The notes below the pieces were generated by a model that saw only the letters and a list, made by a program, of their open reading frames with translations, did not search any database and was not told the DNA's origin. Position numbers and translations under genes: made by a program. From JANYGA01 sp031420415 (GTDB lineage: Bacteria > Vulcanimicrobiota > Vulcanimicrobiia > Vulcanimicrobiales > Vulcanimicrobiaceae), in the NCBI GenBank assembly GCA_031420415.1, contig JANOMT010000029.1, positions 130,566 to 194,565 on the forward strand: a stretch of DNA of 64,000 nt, in the 5' to 3' direction. The stretch's first letter is position 1. Every line of letters starts with the position of its first letter. Below are positions 8,177 through 17,503 of the stretch, one piece after another.

Positions 8177-9636
8177 TGAATATTCGATCTCTTATCGTGC
8201 GCTCGAGTGCGAGCGTGCTCTCACTTCTCGCGCTCGCCGCGCCTGCCGTCGCGGGCCAGGCGCCGGGCGCTGCGAGTGCGCCCGACATCGCGATCTCCGC
8301 GCGCGATCGGATCTATCTCGCGGATCAATCGTCGAACACCGTCTCGGTCGTCGATCCGAGCACGAACACGCTCCTTGGCGTGATTCGGCTCGGCCTTATG
8401 ACGCCGGGAAATCTGAGCCCGCTCTACACCGGGCAATTGCTCGTGCACGGTATGGGATTTTCGCCCGATCACCGCACGCTCGACGTCGTTTCGGTCGGCT
8501 CGAACTCGGTGACGTTTATCGATACCGCGACGAACGCGGTCAAGCACGTGACGTACGTCGGCCGCTCGCCGCATGAAGCGTTCTATACACCCGACGGCGC
8601 AGAGATCTGGGTAACGGTTCGCGGCGAAGATTACCTCAGCGTGCTCGATGCGAAGACATATCGCGAAACGCGACGCATCGCCGTTCCCAACGGCCCCGGG
8701 ATGACGATCTTCTCACCCGATGGCAAATACGCATACGTCTGCTCGAGCTTCACACCGGAGACCGTCGTCATCGATCGCGCGTCGCATCGCATCGTCGGCC
8801 ACGTAAAACAGCTCTCGCCATTTAGCCCCGATATCGCAGCTACGCCCGATGGGACGCAAGTCTGGTTGACGCTAAAAGACATTGGTAAGACGCAGATTTT
8901 CAATGCCAGACCACCGTTCGAGACGATCGCGACGCTCGATTCGGGCCCGATAACCAATCACGTCAACATCGTACGGAATGCGAAGGGCCAATTCGCTTAC
9001 GTGACGGTCGGTGGGCTCAATGTGGTGAAGGTCTATACCACTGCGGTGAAACCCGAACTCGTCGCGACGATTCCCACAGGCGCATTACCGCACGGCCTCT
9101 GGCCCTCGGGCGACGGAACGCGCATCTACGTCGGCCTCGAAAACGGGGATGCCGTTGCCGCGATCGACACGTCGACCAATACCGTCGTCGCGACGATTCC
9201 GTCGGGGCAGGCACCGCAGGGGATGGTCTACATTCCGGGTGCGGTACCGAGCGGAAGCGGGCTCGAGGGGCTCGAGCCCCTTGGCGCGGCGAGCGTCAGC
9301 GATCACCTCACGCTCGGCGGGCGCGACGAGAAGAGCGTGGCGACGACCGTTGCGGTGAACAACCAAGGCCTCGTCGATATCGTGCAAGCCGCGATAACGG
9401 GGCTAGATCCCGGCAAACCGTACACGCTTGCGATCGCGAGTAATCGCGATGGATCGGGAGCGATCGAAGCGCTCGCGGGCTTCAAGACCAATCCCGCGGG
9501 AGCGGCGATCGTCTCCACGATTGCGACGTTGCGTGCGGTGCTCTCGGCGCAAAACACGACCCCGACGCGGCGGTATCTCGTGATTTTGGAAGGCGTACCT
9601 GCCGCACACGGGGCGGTCGTTCAGACACAGAGATAG
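8176..9636 (+). CDS. Exported YVTN-type beta-propeller protein
   Basis: Product of 486 residues. Signal peptide MNIRSLIVRSS...APAVAG (about residues 1-27). Repeats typical of the YVTN family include SSNTVSVVDPSTNTLLGVIRLG, SNSVTFIDTATNAVKHVTYVG and GDAVAAIDTSTNTVVATIPSG, forming a likely seven-bladed propeller (residues ~35-350). A C-terminal domain of about 130 residues without such repeats follows. The start overlaps the DUF305 stop by 1 nt. The likely site is periplasm or surface, and binding rather than catalysis is expected. Confidence 0.85.
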   Translation: MNIRSLIVRSSASVLSLLALAAPAVAGQAPGAASAPDIAISARDRIYLADQSSNTVSVVDPSTNTLLGVIRLGLMTPGNLSPLYTGQLLVHGMGFSPDHRTLDVVSVGSNSVTFIDTATNAVKHVTYVGRSPHEAFYTPDGAEIWVTVRGEDYLSVLDAKTYRETRRIAVPNGPGMTIFSPDGKYAYVCSSFTPETVVIDRASHRIVGHVKQLSPFSPDIAATPDGTQVWLTLKDIGKTQIFNARPPFETIATLDSGPITNHVNIVRNAKGQFAYVTVGGLNVVKVYTTAVKPELVATIPTGALPHGLWPSGDGTRIYVGLENGDAVAAIDTSTNTVVATIPSGQAPQGMVYIPGAVPSGSGLEGLEPLGAASVSDHLTLGGRDEKSVATTVAVNNQGLVDIVQAAITGLDPGKPYTLAIASNRDGSGAIEALAGFKTNPAGAAIVSTIATLRAVLSAQNTTPTRRYLVILEGVPAAHGAVVQTQR

Positions 9637-9650
9637 CAAATTTGTAGGCT

Positions 9651-9677
9651 CGGCGGCTGCGGCTGCGGCTGCGGCTC
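9651..9677. repeat. Short GGCTGC hexamer run
   Basis: About four GGCTGC units in the 61-nt gap between the YVTN gene and the convergent DUF2071 gene. Too short to assign a function. Confidence 0.5.
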
Positions 9678-9697
9678 GCGCGTCGCGGCGGTCGAAG

Positions 9698-10405
9698 CTA
9701 TCGTTCGGATATGGCGGTTGCCGTCGTCGTGGCTTGCACGTGCAGGCTTCGCGCGAAAGTCGCGTAGTCGGGCGTCGGCGCGAGCGGATGTCCGATGAGA
9801 TCGCCAAGCGTGTTGGTTTCGATCGTCGTTGCGATCGCTTGCAGCTTCCACGGCTCGTGGCGAATGCGCGCCGTGAGCAGCTTCGAGCCTCGCTGCGAAA
9901 AGAGTCGATAGCGCTCGTGTAAGAACGCATCGAGCGAGCCATGTGCGGCATGGCGGATATCGCCGTGCGGCGTGTAGCGTGCGTCAAAGAGACCGGAGGC
10001 CGCCGCGCGCGCGTCGTTACGGGCGCTCGAGTAGGCGATCGTCCCATCGCGCTCGCTCGTGGCGATGCGCGCGTTGAAATACGGCAGCGCCGTGAGGATG
10101 CGCGCCGATTCGACCGCGATGCGGCTCGTGGCATCGAGGCTGAAGAACCAGACGCCCGAACGCCCGCCGACGTTCACGTACGTTCGCAGATTGAGTTCGG
10201 GTACGCGTGCGAATCCCGGCAGCGTCGGGCTAAAGCGTGCGCGCACATCGCTCATCCAAAACGGCACGACCGAGAGCCACGCGTCCCCATCGAAACGATC
10301 GAGCGTGATCCCCGGCGGCAACGCGCGCGCGACGATCTCCGGATCGGCGCGCCAATGCATGAAACAGACGTCGTGCCACCACATGTCGAGCAGCCACGCC
10401 ATCAT
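9698..10405 (-). CDS. DUF2071 (YqjF-like) protein
   Basis: Product of about 235 residues. MAWLLDMWWHDVCFMHWRAD, ALPPGITLDRFDGDAWLSVVPFWM and LNLRTYVNVGGRSGVWFFSLDA are hallmarks of the acetoacetate-decarboxylase-like DUF2071 family, whose biochemical role is unknown. The start overlaps the stop of the DCC gene (ATGATG over TGA). It is the last gene of the minus-strand run starting at gyrA. Confidence 0.8.
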   Translation of the reverse strand: MMAWLLDMWWHDVCFMHWRADPEIVARALPPGITLDRFDGDAWLSVVPFWMSDVRARFSPTLPGFARVPELNLRTYVNVGGRSGVWFFSLDATSRIAVESARILTALPYFNARIATSERDGTIAYSSARNDARAAASGLFDARYTPHGDIRHAAHGSLDAFLHERYRLFSQRGSKLLTARIRHEPWKLQAIATTIETNTLGDLIGHPLAPTPDYATFARSLHVQATTTATAISER

Positions 10406-10821
10406 GCGAGGAATCGTTCGGCGTCGGCCGGGGTCGGAATGCGACACGCGTCGCGCCTGCCGAAGATCGCGTACCGATTGCGCGCGACGAACCGGTACGC
10501 GGCGTCACGAACTCCCTCGGGGACGACGGCCAAAACGCGCGCAAACGACCACGGCGAACCCAGCGTTTCGGCGATGTGCAAGATTGCGGCACTTCGCTCG
10601 AAGATGCGGTCGCCGTTGATGACGATGATACTCGTCGGATCGTCCTCAGCGGTCCGGCCGAATCGGAGTAGGAGATCGCGAGCGACTTCGGACTGGAGCG
10701 ACGCGAAACGCAGGCGTGCGCGACGATCGCGATCGAGCATGAAGCGGACCGCGCCATCGCAGAGATTGCAGAGTCCGTCGAAGAGGACGATTGCGGGAGC
10801 CACATCTCTACGCATGCGCAT
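10402..10821 (-). CDS. DCC family thiol-disulfide oxidoreductase
   Basis: Product of about 139 residues. FDGLCNLCDGAVRFMLDRDR carries the DxxxCxxC motif that names the family (PF04134), with a thioredoxin-like active site. GSPWSFARVLAVVPEGVRDAAYRFVARNRY is the usual C-terminal half. The start is one of two ATGs (10821, 10815) that overlap the DUF1003 stop. It is co-directional with DUF2071. The substrate is unknown; a disulfide role is inferred from the motif. Confidence 0.85.
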   Translation of the reverse strand: MRMRRDVAPAIVLFDGLCNLCDGAVRFMLDRDRRARLRFASLQSEVARDLLLRFGRTAEDDPTSIIVINGDRIFERSAAILHIAETLGSPWSFARVLAVVPEGVRDAAYRFVARNRYAIFGRRDACRIPTPADAERFLA

Positions 10822-11422
10822 CGGACACATCGTCGCTCGAGCTGCGCAGCGCATCGATGAGGGATTGCGGGTCGGTCGGCTCTGCCATCGCGGCGGCCTG
10901 CGGATCGTGCCGGTTCACGATCTCGGGATGGTCGCTGCGTAATTCCTCGAGAAGCGCGATCACCTTGGCGAGCTTCTGTTCGCCGACGAGGGCAACTTGC
11001 AGGGTGAGTTGCGCGCGTTCTTCGGCGAGCCGGTCGAGGCGACGCTGCGTCGAGAGCACGAGAATCGTAAGACAGAGGGCGGTGAGCGACACCGTGCCTT
11101 GGAGCCAGTAAAATGGCGGCGCGTCGACGACCGCGAGATGGAAGAACGGCGCTGTGAGGTTGCCGCCGATCCACACGGCGACGAAAATCAGGACGCTTGC
11201 GAGGAACGCGGGCCGGCCGAGCGTGGAAACGAGTCGGTCGGCGAATCGATCGCCCCGCGTCGCACCCCTCGCGTGTTGGGATTTTAACTCGACGATCGAG
11301 CGAACGCTTTCACGAGCGTGTTGCGGGAGCGAATACTCGTCGTCGGGGCTCGATGGAAACGTCTGCACGACGTCCCTTTGCCCATCGAACGCGCGGAGCT
11401 CCCCCTCGCGCTCGGCAGGCAT
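10808..11422 (-). CDS. DUF1003 membrane protein
   Basis: Product of 204 residues. The core is GDRFADRLVSTLGRPAFLASVLIFVAVWIGGN and FYWLQGTVSLTALCLTILVLSTQRRLD: two membrane spans of the DUF1003 family (PF06210). A charged, probably coiled C-terminal tail follows (AEERAQLTLQVALVGEQKLAKVIALLEEL). Starts 6 nt after the 99-aa gene. Function unknown. Confidence 0.85.
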   Translation of the reverse strand: MPAEREGELRAFDGQRDVVQTFPSSPDDEYSLPQHARESVRSIVELKSQHARGATRGDRFADRLVSTLGRPAFLASVLIFVAVWIGGNLTAPFFHLAVVDAPPFYWLQGTVSLTALCLTILVLSTQRRLDRLAEERAQLTLQVALVGEQKLAKVIALLEELRSDHPEIVNRHDPQAAAMAEPTDPQSLIDALRSSSDDVSDAHA

Positions 11423-11428
11423 CGCGGG

Positions 11429-11728
11429 CTAGTGCGGCGTCGTCGCGTCGAACGCAAGCGCCGCTTCGAGCTGCGCGTCGGCTTGATTGAGCAGGTTGAT
11501 CGCGTTAGCGCGATGTCCGCCGTAATCGCGCTGATCGCGGTTGAGCGAGGCGATGATGCGCTTGAGGCGACGTTCGACGTGCGTGATATCTTGAGCGCTT
11601 TGGCGCTCGCCGCGTACGTGCGGCGTCATGGGAGCGTTCTGCGCGGAGGCTTGCGACGTAAAGGCAGCGCCGGCTCCGAAACCGAGCAGCGTAAAGGCGA
11701 GTGTTGCGATTCCACGACGGAGAAACAT
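11429..11728 (-). CDS. Small exported helical protein, function unknown
   Basis: Product of 99 residues with a clear signal peptide (MFLRRGIATLAFTLLGFGAG...ASA, residues 1-30) and AGGAG 8 nt before the ATG. The mature part (~70 residues) looks mostly helical: HVERRLKRIIASLNRDQRDYGGHR, then NLLNQADAQLEAAL. I do not recognise a family. It sits between gyrB and DUF1003 on the minus strand, 135 nt after gyrB. Confidence 0.7.
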   Translation of the reverse strand: MFLRRGIATLAFTLLGFGAGAAFTSQASAQNAPMTPHVRGERQSAQDITHVERRLKRIIASLNRDQRDYGGHRANAINLLNQADAQLEAALAFDATTPH

Positions 11729-11863
11729 ATGCGATACTCCTAGACCGACGCGAGTGCGCCGGCGGGTGATGAAGACGATATGGCGATCCTACGCAACGGC
11801 GTCGCCGCACGTGAGCATCGCGCACGAAGTCTCATCGCATTTTTAGTCGGCTCTAACGCACGC

Positions 11864-13813
11864 CTAATGGTCGACCGTCGCGAACTTCGCATTTGCTTCG
11901 ATAAACGCACGGCGCGGAACCACGTCATCGCCCATCAAAATCGTGAACGTCTCGTTCGAGCCTGCGGCGGCCTGATCGCCATAGCGGATGCGGCCGAGTT
12001 GCCGCGTCGCAGGATCGAGCGTCGTCTCCCAAAGTTGCTCGGCATCCATTTCACCGAGGCCTTTGAAGCGCTGGATCGTCCAGTTGCCCGGGCGATTGCG
12101 CATAAAGCGTTCGAGCGCGGCGTCGTTGCGAATGTAGTGCGACTCTTTACCCCGGATCACACGAAAGAGCGGCGGCATCGCGGAGTAGACATGACCGCTC
12201 GTAATGAGTTGCGGCATGAACCGATGGAAGAACGTAAGCATGAGCGTCGCGATATGCGCACCGTCGACGTCGGCGTCGGTCATCATGATGACTTTGTGGT
12301 AGCGCAGCTTCGTCACATCGAAATGTTTGAGCACGCCACACCCGAGCGCGCGAACGAGCGTATCGATCTGTTCGCTCTTGAGCGCTTTCGCAACGTCGGC
12401 TTTTTCGACGTTGAGGATCTTTCCGCGCAGCGGCAAGATCGCTTGGAATGCGGAATCGCGGCCGCTCTTGGCCGTACCGCCGGCCGAATCGCCTTCGACG
12501 ATAAAGATCTCCGAAAGTTTGGGATCGCGCTCGCGACAATCGGCGAGCTTGCCTGGCAGCGACGTCGAATCGAGCACCGATTTGCGCTTGATAACGGTAT
12601 CGCGCGCGCGGCGCGCGGCGTCGCGTGCCTTCGCGGCGAGGATCGCTTTTTGGACGATCGCTTTCGCGACGCTCGGGTTCTCTTCGAAAAAGCCCGCGAG
12701 CATCTGATACGTTGTCGACGAGACGGCGCCGTTGGCTTCAGAATTTGCGAGGCGCTCTTTGGTCTGCGCTTCGAAGCGCGGTTCGCCGAGACGGACGGCG
12801 ATTGCGGCGACGAGGCCTTCGCGTACGTCGTCGGCGGTGAGCGCATCTTTAACGAGACTGTTGTTCTGCGCGTAGGTATTGATCGCGCGCAGGAGCGCGG
12901 AGCGGAAGCCCGCTTCGTGCGTGCCGCCGAGCGCGGTTGCGATATTGTTCGCGTAGGTCGCGACGATCGCTTCGTCGGCATCCACATAGCGCAGCGCGAG
13001 AAAGACTTCGACGTCGCCCTTATCGGTCGCGACGCTCTTACGCGTGGATATCGGGGGCGAGAGTGGGGTGGCTTTGGTCGTTATGAGATAGCCGAGAATC
13101 TCGGCAAAATCGCCCGCGCGAAAGACCTCGCGCGTCTTTGCGGCTTCGTCGACGAACGTGAGCGCGAGACCCGGATTGAGGAACGACGAGACGCGCAGGC
13201 GATCGCGCACGATCGCGGGATCGAAGCGCGAGATATCGGTGAAGATCGTGGTGTCGGGCCAGAAACGGATGGTCGTTCCGTGCGCGCGCGTCGGCTTGCC
13301 CTGGCGGAGTCTCGCGACCGGCCGGCCACCGTCGCGAAAGGTTTGCTCCCATATGAATCCGTCGCGTTGGATCGTCATCTCGAGTTTGGATGAGAGCGCG
13401 TTCACGACCGACGCGCCGACGCCGTGCAAACCACCGGACGTTTTGTACGCGGCGCCCTCGAACTTGCCGCCCGCGTGCAACACGGTCATCGCGACGGTCG
13501 CCGCGGGCATCTTTTCGGTTGGATGCATGTCGACGGGGATTCCGCGGCCGTCGTCTTCGACGGATGCGGACCCGTCGGCGTGCAGGGTAACGACGACGAT
13601 CGTCGCGTGGCCCGCGAGCGCTTCGTCGATGCTGTTATCGTAGATCTCGGTGAGGAGGTGGTGGAAGCCGCGCATCTCCGTATCGCCGATATACATGCCT
13701 GGCCGTTTGCGCACGGCTTCGAGACCCTTGAGCACGCGGATCGACGATCCGTCGTAGGTGGCCGTCGTGGCTTCGCTTGAGAAAAGGTCGAGTTCTTTTG
13801 CGTTTTTCGCCAC
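11864..13813 (-). CDS. gyrB: Type II DNA topoisomerase subunit B (GyrB-like)
   Basis: ATPase subunit of DNA gyrase or topoisomerase IV; 649 residues, the short form without the proteobacterial insertion. GHKL ATPase: EIYDNSIDEALAG, VEDDGRGIPVDMHP and TSGGLHGVGASVVNALS. Transducer: DVREGLVAAIAVRLGEPRFE. TOPRIM: FIVEGDSAGG and MMTDADVDGAHI. C-terminus: QRFKGLGEMDAEQLWETTLDP. It starts only 3 nt after gyrA, so A precedes B in one transcript. ParE cannot be excluded because the GyrA partner lacks a normal GyrA box. Confidence 0.93.
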   Translation of the reverse strand: MAKNAKELDLFSSEATTATYDGSSIRVLKGLEAVRKRPGMYIGDTEMRGFHHLLTEIYDNSIDEALAGHATIVVVTLHADGSASVEDDGRGIPVDMHPTEKMPAATVAMTVLHAGGKFEGAAYKTSGGLHGVGASVVNALSSKLEMTIQRDGFIWEQTFRDGGRPVARLRQGKPTRAHGTTIRFWPDTTIFTDISRFDPAIVRDRLRVSSFLNPGLALTFVDEAAKTREVFRAGDFAEILGYLITTKATPLSPPISTRKSVATDKGDVEVFLALRYVDADEAIVATYANNIATALGGTHEAGFRSALLRAINTYAQNNSLVKDALTADDVREGLVAAIAVRLGEPRFEAQTKERLANSEANGAVSSTTYQMLAGFFEENPSVAKAIVQKAILAAKARDAARRARDTVIKRKSVLDSTSLPGKLADCRERDPKLSEIFIVEGDSAGGTAKSGRDSAFQAILPLRGKILNVEKADVAKALKSEQIDTLVRALGCGVLKHFDVTKLRYHKVIMMTDADVDGAHIATLMLTFFHRFMPQLITSGHVYSAMPPLFRVIRGKESHYIRNDAALERFMRNRPGNWTIQRFKGLGEMDAEQLWETTLDPATRQLGRIRYGDQAAAGSNETFTILMGDDVVPRRAFIEANAKFATVDH

Positions 13814-13816
13814 GGA

Positions 13817-16354
13817 TCAGTCTTGCGTTTCTGCTGTGACGATGCGGGCGTCGGCGACGGCATCGTCGCGATCGAGCGTGACGAGTGAGCTCCCGCTCCA
13901 ACTGCGCGGCGTCGTGCGAACCGCATCGACGCTCGCACGCACGAGCGTACCCTTCGCGGTGATGATGATGACGTCGCTTGCCGCCCCCGCGGCAACGATG
14001 CGCGCGAGCGGGCCGGATTTCGGGCTCGGGGTGAACGAGGCGACGCCTTTACCACCGCGCGCCTGCACGCCGAATTCCGCGAGTGGCGTCTTCTTGCCCA
14101 CGCCGCGCGTTCCGATTGCGAGAACGAAGAGATTTCGATCCATCGCACGCGTGTCGAGTTCTTCACCACGCGTGACGACGCCATCGACCTCTTTGCGGAC
14201 CACGTGCATTTTTTGCATTTTGCCATTGCCTGCAAGCACGATCGTACCCGCGAGGATTTCGCCCTTGTCGAGTTTGATGCCGCGCGTGCCGCCCGTGCCG
14301 CGGCCCATCGACCGCAACTGTTCCTCATCGACGACGAACCGGATCGCTTTCCCGTTCGATCCTGCGAGCACGACGTGGTCGAAATCGCGGCAGATCTCGG
14401 CTGCGACGAGCGCGTCGTCGTCGTCGATTTTCATCGCTCCGATGCCGCCGCGTCGCGCCGCGCCGGCATATTCGGCGAGCTTCGTTCGCTTTATCGCACC
14501 GGCGCGCGTTGCGGTGAGGAGATGCACGTCCTCGGCGAAGGCTTCGATGACGAGGAGCCGCACGATCGTATCGTTCGCCTCGATGCCATCGATGACGTTG
14601 CGCACGTGGCGCGCCTTGCCGCCCGGGGCGGATTCGGGAATATCGAAGATTTTGCGCGCGTGCGCCTGGCCGCGCGCGGTGATCGCGACCAGATAGCCAT
14701 GCGTGGTCGCGGCGTGCACGTCATCGACATAATCATCGGGTGCGGTCGCCAGATACGCGCGCGAACGAACGCCGCGCGTGGCGCGCTCGGTAACGCTCGC
14801 GGGGACGCGCCGGACGTAGCCGTTACCGGTGACGACGACGAGCACATCTTCGCGTTCGATAAGCTCTTCGCGCGAGAGACGCGCGATCGTTTGCTCGACT
14901 TTGGTTTGGCGATCGCGACCGTGCTCGTCGACGACGGCTTTGAGATCTTTGCGCAAAACTGCCGTCTGCCGGGGCTCGCTCGCGAGTAAACCTTCGAGAT
15001 TTTTGACCTCGGCGGTGACGGTCGCGTGCTCTTTGCGAATCGCTTCGAGCTCGAGCCCGGTGAGTTTCGCAAGGCGTAATTCGAGGATCGCCTGCGATTG
15101 TATCTCGTCGATCTCGAGGAGATTCATGAGTGCGATCTTCGCTTGCGGCGCGTCTTTGCTCGCGCGGATCGTCGCGATGACGCGGTCCATGAGACCGATC
15201 GCTTTGATGAACCCTTCGAGGACGTGGAGGCGTTCGCGCGCCTTGTCGAGATCGAAGCGCGCTCCGCGGCGAATCGTCTCGAGCCGGAACTCGACCCAAC
15301 GCTCCAAGATTTCGCGCACGTTCATCTGCCGCGGCTGTTTGCCCGCAAGCAGCATCGCGTTATAGGCGATCGTAACTTCGAGACCCGTGCGTCGCGCGAC
15401 GATCTGATTGAAGACCATCTCCGCCGACGTCCCGCGGCGCAGTTCGACGACGATGCGGATGCCATTTTTGTTCGATTCGTCGCGTAGATCGGTGACGTCG
15501 TCGATCGTCTTGGCATTGACGAGCTCGGCGATCTTTTCGACGATCGTCGACTTGTTCGATTGATACGGTACCGAATCGATGATCAGCAGCGTCTTATTCT
15601 TGACCGACTCTTCGTGCCAGGTCCCGCGCAGTTTGACCGATCCGCGGCCCGTTTCGAGCGCGGTGATGTACCCCTCGAGATCGTGCACGACGCCGCCGGT
15701 GGGAAAATCGGGCGCGACCATGATGTGCGCGATCTCGCGCGCGGTAATTTCGCGATTATCGATATAGGCCGAGACCGCCGCCGCTACTTCCCGTAAGTTG
15801 TGCGGCGGGAGTGACGTGGCCATGCCGACGGCGATCCCATCGGTGCCGTTGATGAGGATGTTGGGGAAGGCGACCGGCAAAATCACGGGCTCGGTCGTCA
15901 TGCCATCGAAATTATCGCGGACGTCGACCGTCTCTTTATCGATGCCGCCGAAAAAAGCCATCGCGATTTTTGCGAGTTTCATTTCGGTGTAGCGATACGC
16001 GGCGGGTCCGTCGCCGTCGATGGATCCGAAATTCCCTTGGCCCGTGATCAGGGGATGCAGCAGCGACCACGGTTGCGCCATGCGCACGGCAGCGTCGTAG
16101 ACCGACGTGTCGCCGTGCGGATGATAGAGCTTGAGCACTTCGCCGACCACGCCCGCGCTCTTACGCGTCGGCTTCTCGGGCGTGAGTCCCATCTCGCGCA
16201 TCGCGTAGAGAATGCGGCGATGGACGGGCTTGAGACCGTCGCGCACGTCGGGCAACGCGCGGTCTTGGATGACGGACATGGCATAATCGATGAACGATTT
16301 GCGCATGTGGGAATCGACCGATAGGTCGACGACGGTCGGGGGCTGCGAACTCAC
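13817..16354 (-). CDS. gyrA: Type II DNA topoisomerase subunit A (GyrA-like)
   Basis: DNA breakage-reunion subunit, 845 residues from the GTG at 16354 (an in-frame ATG at MRKSFIDYAM is the alternative). RKSFIDYAMSVIQDRALPDVRDGLKPVHRRILYAM and HPHGDTSVYD (quinolone region, Thr at the Ser83 equivalent) are seen, with the catalytic Tyr in AAYRYTE. GNFGSIDGD favours GyrA over ParC. The C-terminal propeller is present, but the normal GyrA-box position holds ATRGVRS, while a QARGGKG box lies much later (~residue 764). See findings. Confidence 0.93.
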   Translation of the reverse strand: MSSQPPTVVDLSVDSHMRKSFIDYAMSVIQDRALPDVRDGLKPVHRRILYAMREMGLTPEKPTRKSAGVVGEVLKLYHPHGDTSVYDAAVRMAQPWSLLHPLITGQGNFGSIDGDGPAAYRYTEMKLAKIAMAFFGGIDKETVDVRDNFDGMTTEPVILPVAFPNILINGTDGIAVGMATSLPPHNLREVAAAVSAYIDNREITAREIAHIMVAPDFPTGGVVHDLEGYITALETGRGSVKLRGTWHEESVKNKTLLIIDSVPYQSNKSTIVEKIAELVNAKTIDDVTDLRDESNKNGIRIVVELRRGTSAEMVFNQIVARRTGLEVTIAYNAMLLAGKQPRQMNVREILERWVEFRLETIRRGARFDLDKARERLHVLEGFIKAIGLMDRVIATIRASKDAPQAKIALMNLLEIDEIQSQAILELRLAKLTGLELEAIRKEHATVTAEVKNLEGLLASEPRQTAVLRKDLKAVVDEHGRDRQTKVEQTIARLSREELIEREDVLVVVTGNGYVRRVPASVTERATRGVRSRAYLATAPDDYVDDVHAATTHGYLVAITARGQAHARKIFDIPESAPGGKARHVRNVIDGIEANDTIVRLLVIEAFAEDVHLLTATRAGAIKRTKLAEYAGAARRGGIGAMKIDDDDALVAAEICRDFDHVVLAGSNGKAIRFVVDEEQLRSMGRGTGGTRGIKLDKGEILAGTIVLAGNGKMQKMHVVRKEVDGVVTRGEELDTRAMDRNLFVLAIGTRGVGKKTPLAEFGVQARGGKGVASFTPSPKSGPLARIVAAGAASDVIIITAKGTLVRASVDAVRTTPRSWSGSSLVTLDRDDAVADARIVTAETQD

Positions 16355-16439
16355 TCGCCATGAGTAGCGGGCGAGAGTGCCGCCGTCCTGTCGCGCTCGA
16401 ACGCGGGTTCCTCGGGTCGCTCGCCCGAAAGTCGCACCT

Positions 16440-16877
16440 ATGACGACACCACCTCTTACGAAACCGCGACGTTGGTCCGTCGACGTCGACGGCATCAAGT
16501 GGTTGCCACGCATGATCGACAAAGCGCGGATGCGCGAGGGGGGCGCCCTCGGCGCCTATTTGCTCGGTCATTCACCCGTCGATCGGTCGTTACTCGAGCG
16601 CCTGGGAATGTCGACGGATGAATTTGCCGCGCTCGCATGTCGCTGCGCCGACGATCCCGCCGCACTTGCGGCGCTTCGCACCCGCGGCTTCGATGAGGCG
16701 CGCGTGCGCAAATGGTCCGACAATTTCGAGACCCGTTTCAAGGCGTATATCCCGCTCTGGGATCTCGACGAGGGCTACCGCGAACCCAAAGCGTTCGAAA
16801 AACCGATCATCGCACTCATGCGCACCATCGAGGGCCCGCTTATGGGCCTCGCGCGCAAACTCCTCAAAGCACCCTAG
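16440..16877 (+). CDS. DUF5069 protein
   Basis: Product of 145 residues. The core IKWLPRMIDKARMREGG, LLGHSPVDRSLLERLGMSTDEFAAL and LRTRGFDEARVRKWSDNFETRF matches the DUF5069 family, of unknown function. The frame opens at 16377, but the family N-terminus begins near the ATG at 16440. It is divergent from gyrA with an 85-nt gap and lies 28 nt before the TetR gene. Confidence 0.78.
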   Translation: MTTPPLTKPRRWSVDVDGIKWLPRMIDKARMREGGALGAYLLGHSPVDRSLLERLGMSTDEFAALACRCADDPAALAALRTRGFDEARVRKWSDNFETRFKAYIPLWDLDEGYREPKAFEKPIIALMRTIEGPLMGLARKLLKAP

Positions 16878-16905
16878 CTCGGGCGGCATCTCGCGCGGAG
16901 CGCAC

Positions 16906-17487
16906 GTGGAACCTCGTCGTCGACCGTACGATCTCGACCGCTTGACCGACGTCGCCTTCGCCGTCTTTGCAGAGCGTGGCTTCGACGGGGCGTCGATGGA
17001 CGATGTCGCGCGCGCGGCCGGCATCAGCAAGGCTGCGATCTATCATCACGTCGCAAGCAAAGAGGCTCTTCTCGAACGTGGGCTCGGCCGCGCACTCGAA
17101 GCGCTCTTTGCGATCTTGGATGAGTCGGGCGCACGCACGGGCGATCCCGAACGTCGCTTGCGATACATCGTCCGTCGCGTTGCAGCGCTCGCGCTCGACG
17201 TCTTACCCGAACTGACGGTGCTCGTGCGCGTGCGCGGCAATTCAGCCGTCGAGCGCGACGCACGAGCGCGCCGACAAGCATTCGATCGCCGCGTCGCGGC
17301 CCTGGTCCGGGAAGCACAGGAGGCGGGCGTGTGCGATCCGGCGCTCGATGCATCACTCGTCGTCCGTTTGATTTTCGGGATGTGCAACTCACTCGTCGAG
17401 TGGTACCGGCCAGGTCACGCCCTCACGAGTCCGGCGATCGTCGATACGGTCGAGCACGTCGTCTTCGAAGGCACGCGGCCGCGTTGA
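16906..17487 (+). CDS. TetR/AcrR family regulator (likely paa regulator)
   Basis: Product of 193 residues from a GTG with GGAG 5 nt upstream. The N-terminal HTH is VAFAVFAERGFDGASMDDVARAAGISKAAIYHHVASKEALL. The helical C-terminal ligand domain ends FGMCNSLVEWYRPG, as in TetR regulators of acyl-CoA or phenylacetate genes (PaaR type). It lies directly upstream of the MaoC-paaABCDE operon in the same direction; phenylacetyl-CoA as ligand is inferred from context. A candidate operator is at 17504-17515. Confidence 0.88.
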   Translation: MEPRRRPYDLDRLTDVAFAVFAERGFDGASMDDVARAAGISKAAIYHHVASKEALLERGLGRALEALFAILDESGARTGDPERRLRYIVRRVAALALDVLPELTVLVRVRGNSAVERDARARRQAFDRRVAALVREAQEAGVCDPALDASLVVRLIFGMCNSLVEWYRPGHALTSPAIVDTVEHVVFEGTRPR

Positions 17488-17503
17488 CGGACCGGGGCTC
17501 TGC

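Noticed and set aside
9651..9677. Microsatellite or phase-variation tract
   Set aside because: About four GGCTGC units in a non-coding gap between convergent gene ends; it cannot switch a reading frame.
11780..13393. 537-residue plus-strand ORF opposite gyrB
   Set aside because: No family motif; complementary strand is unmistakable GyrB. Antisense artefact.
16398..16411. CGAAC-N4-GTTCC near the gyrA/DUF5069 divergent region
   Set aside because: One arm base mismatches the SOS palindrome and gyrase is not a usual LexA target; likely chance.
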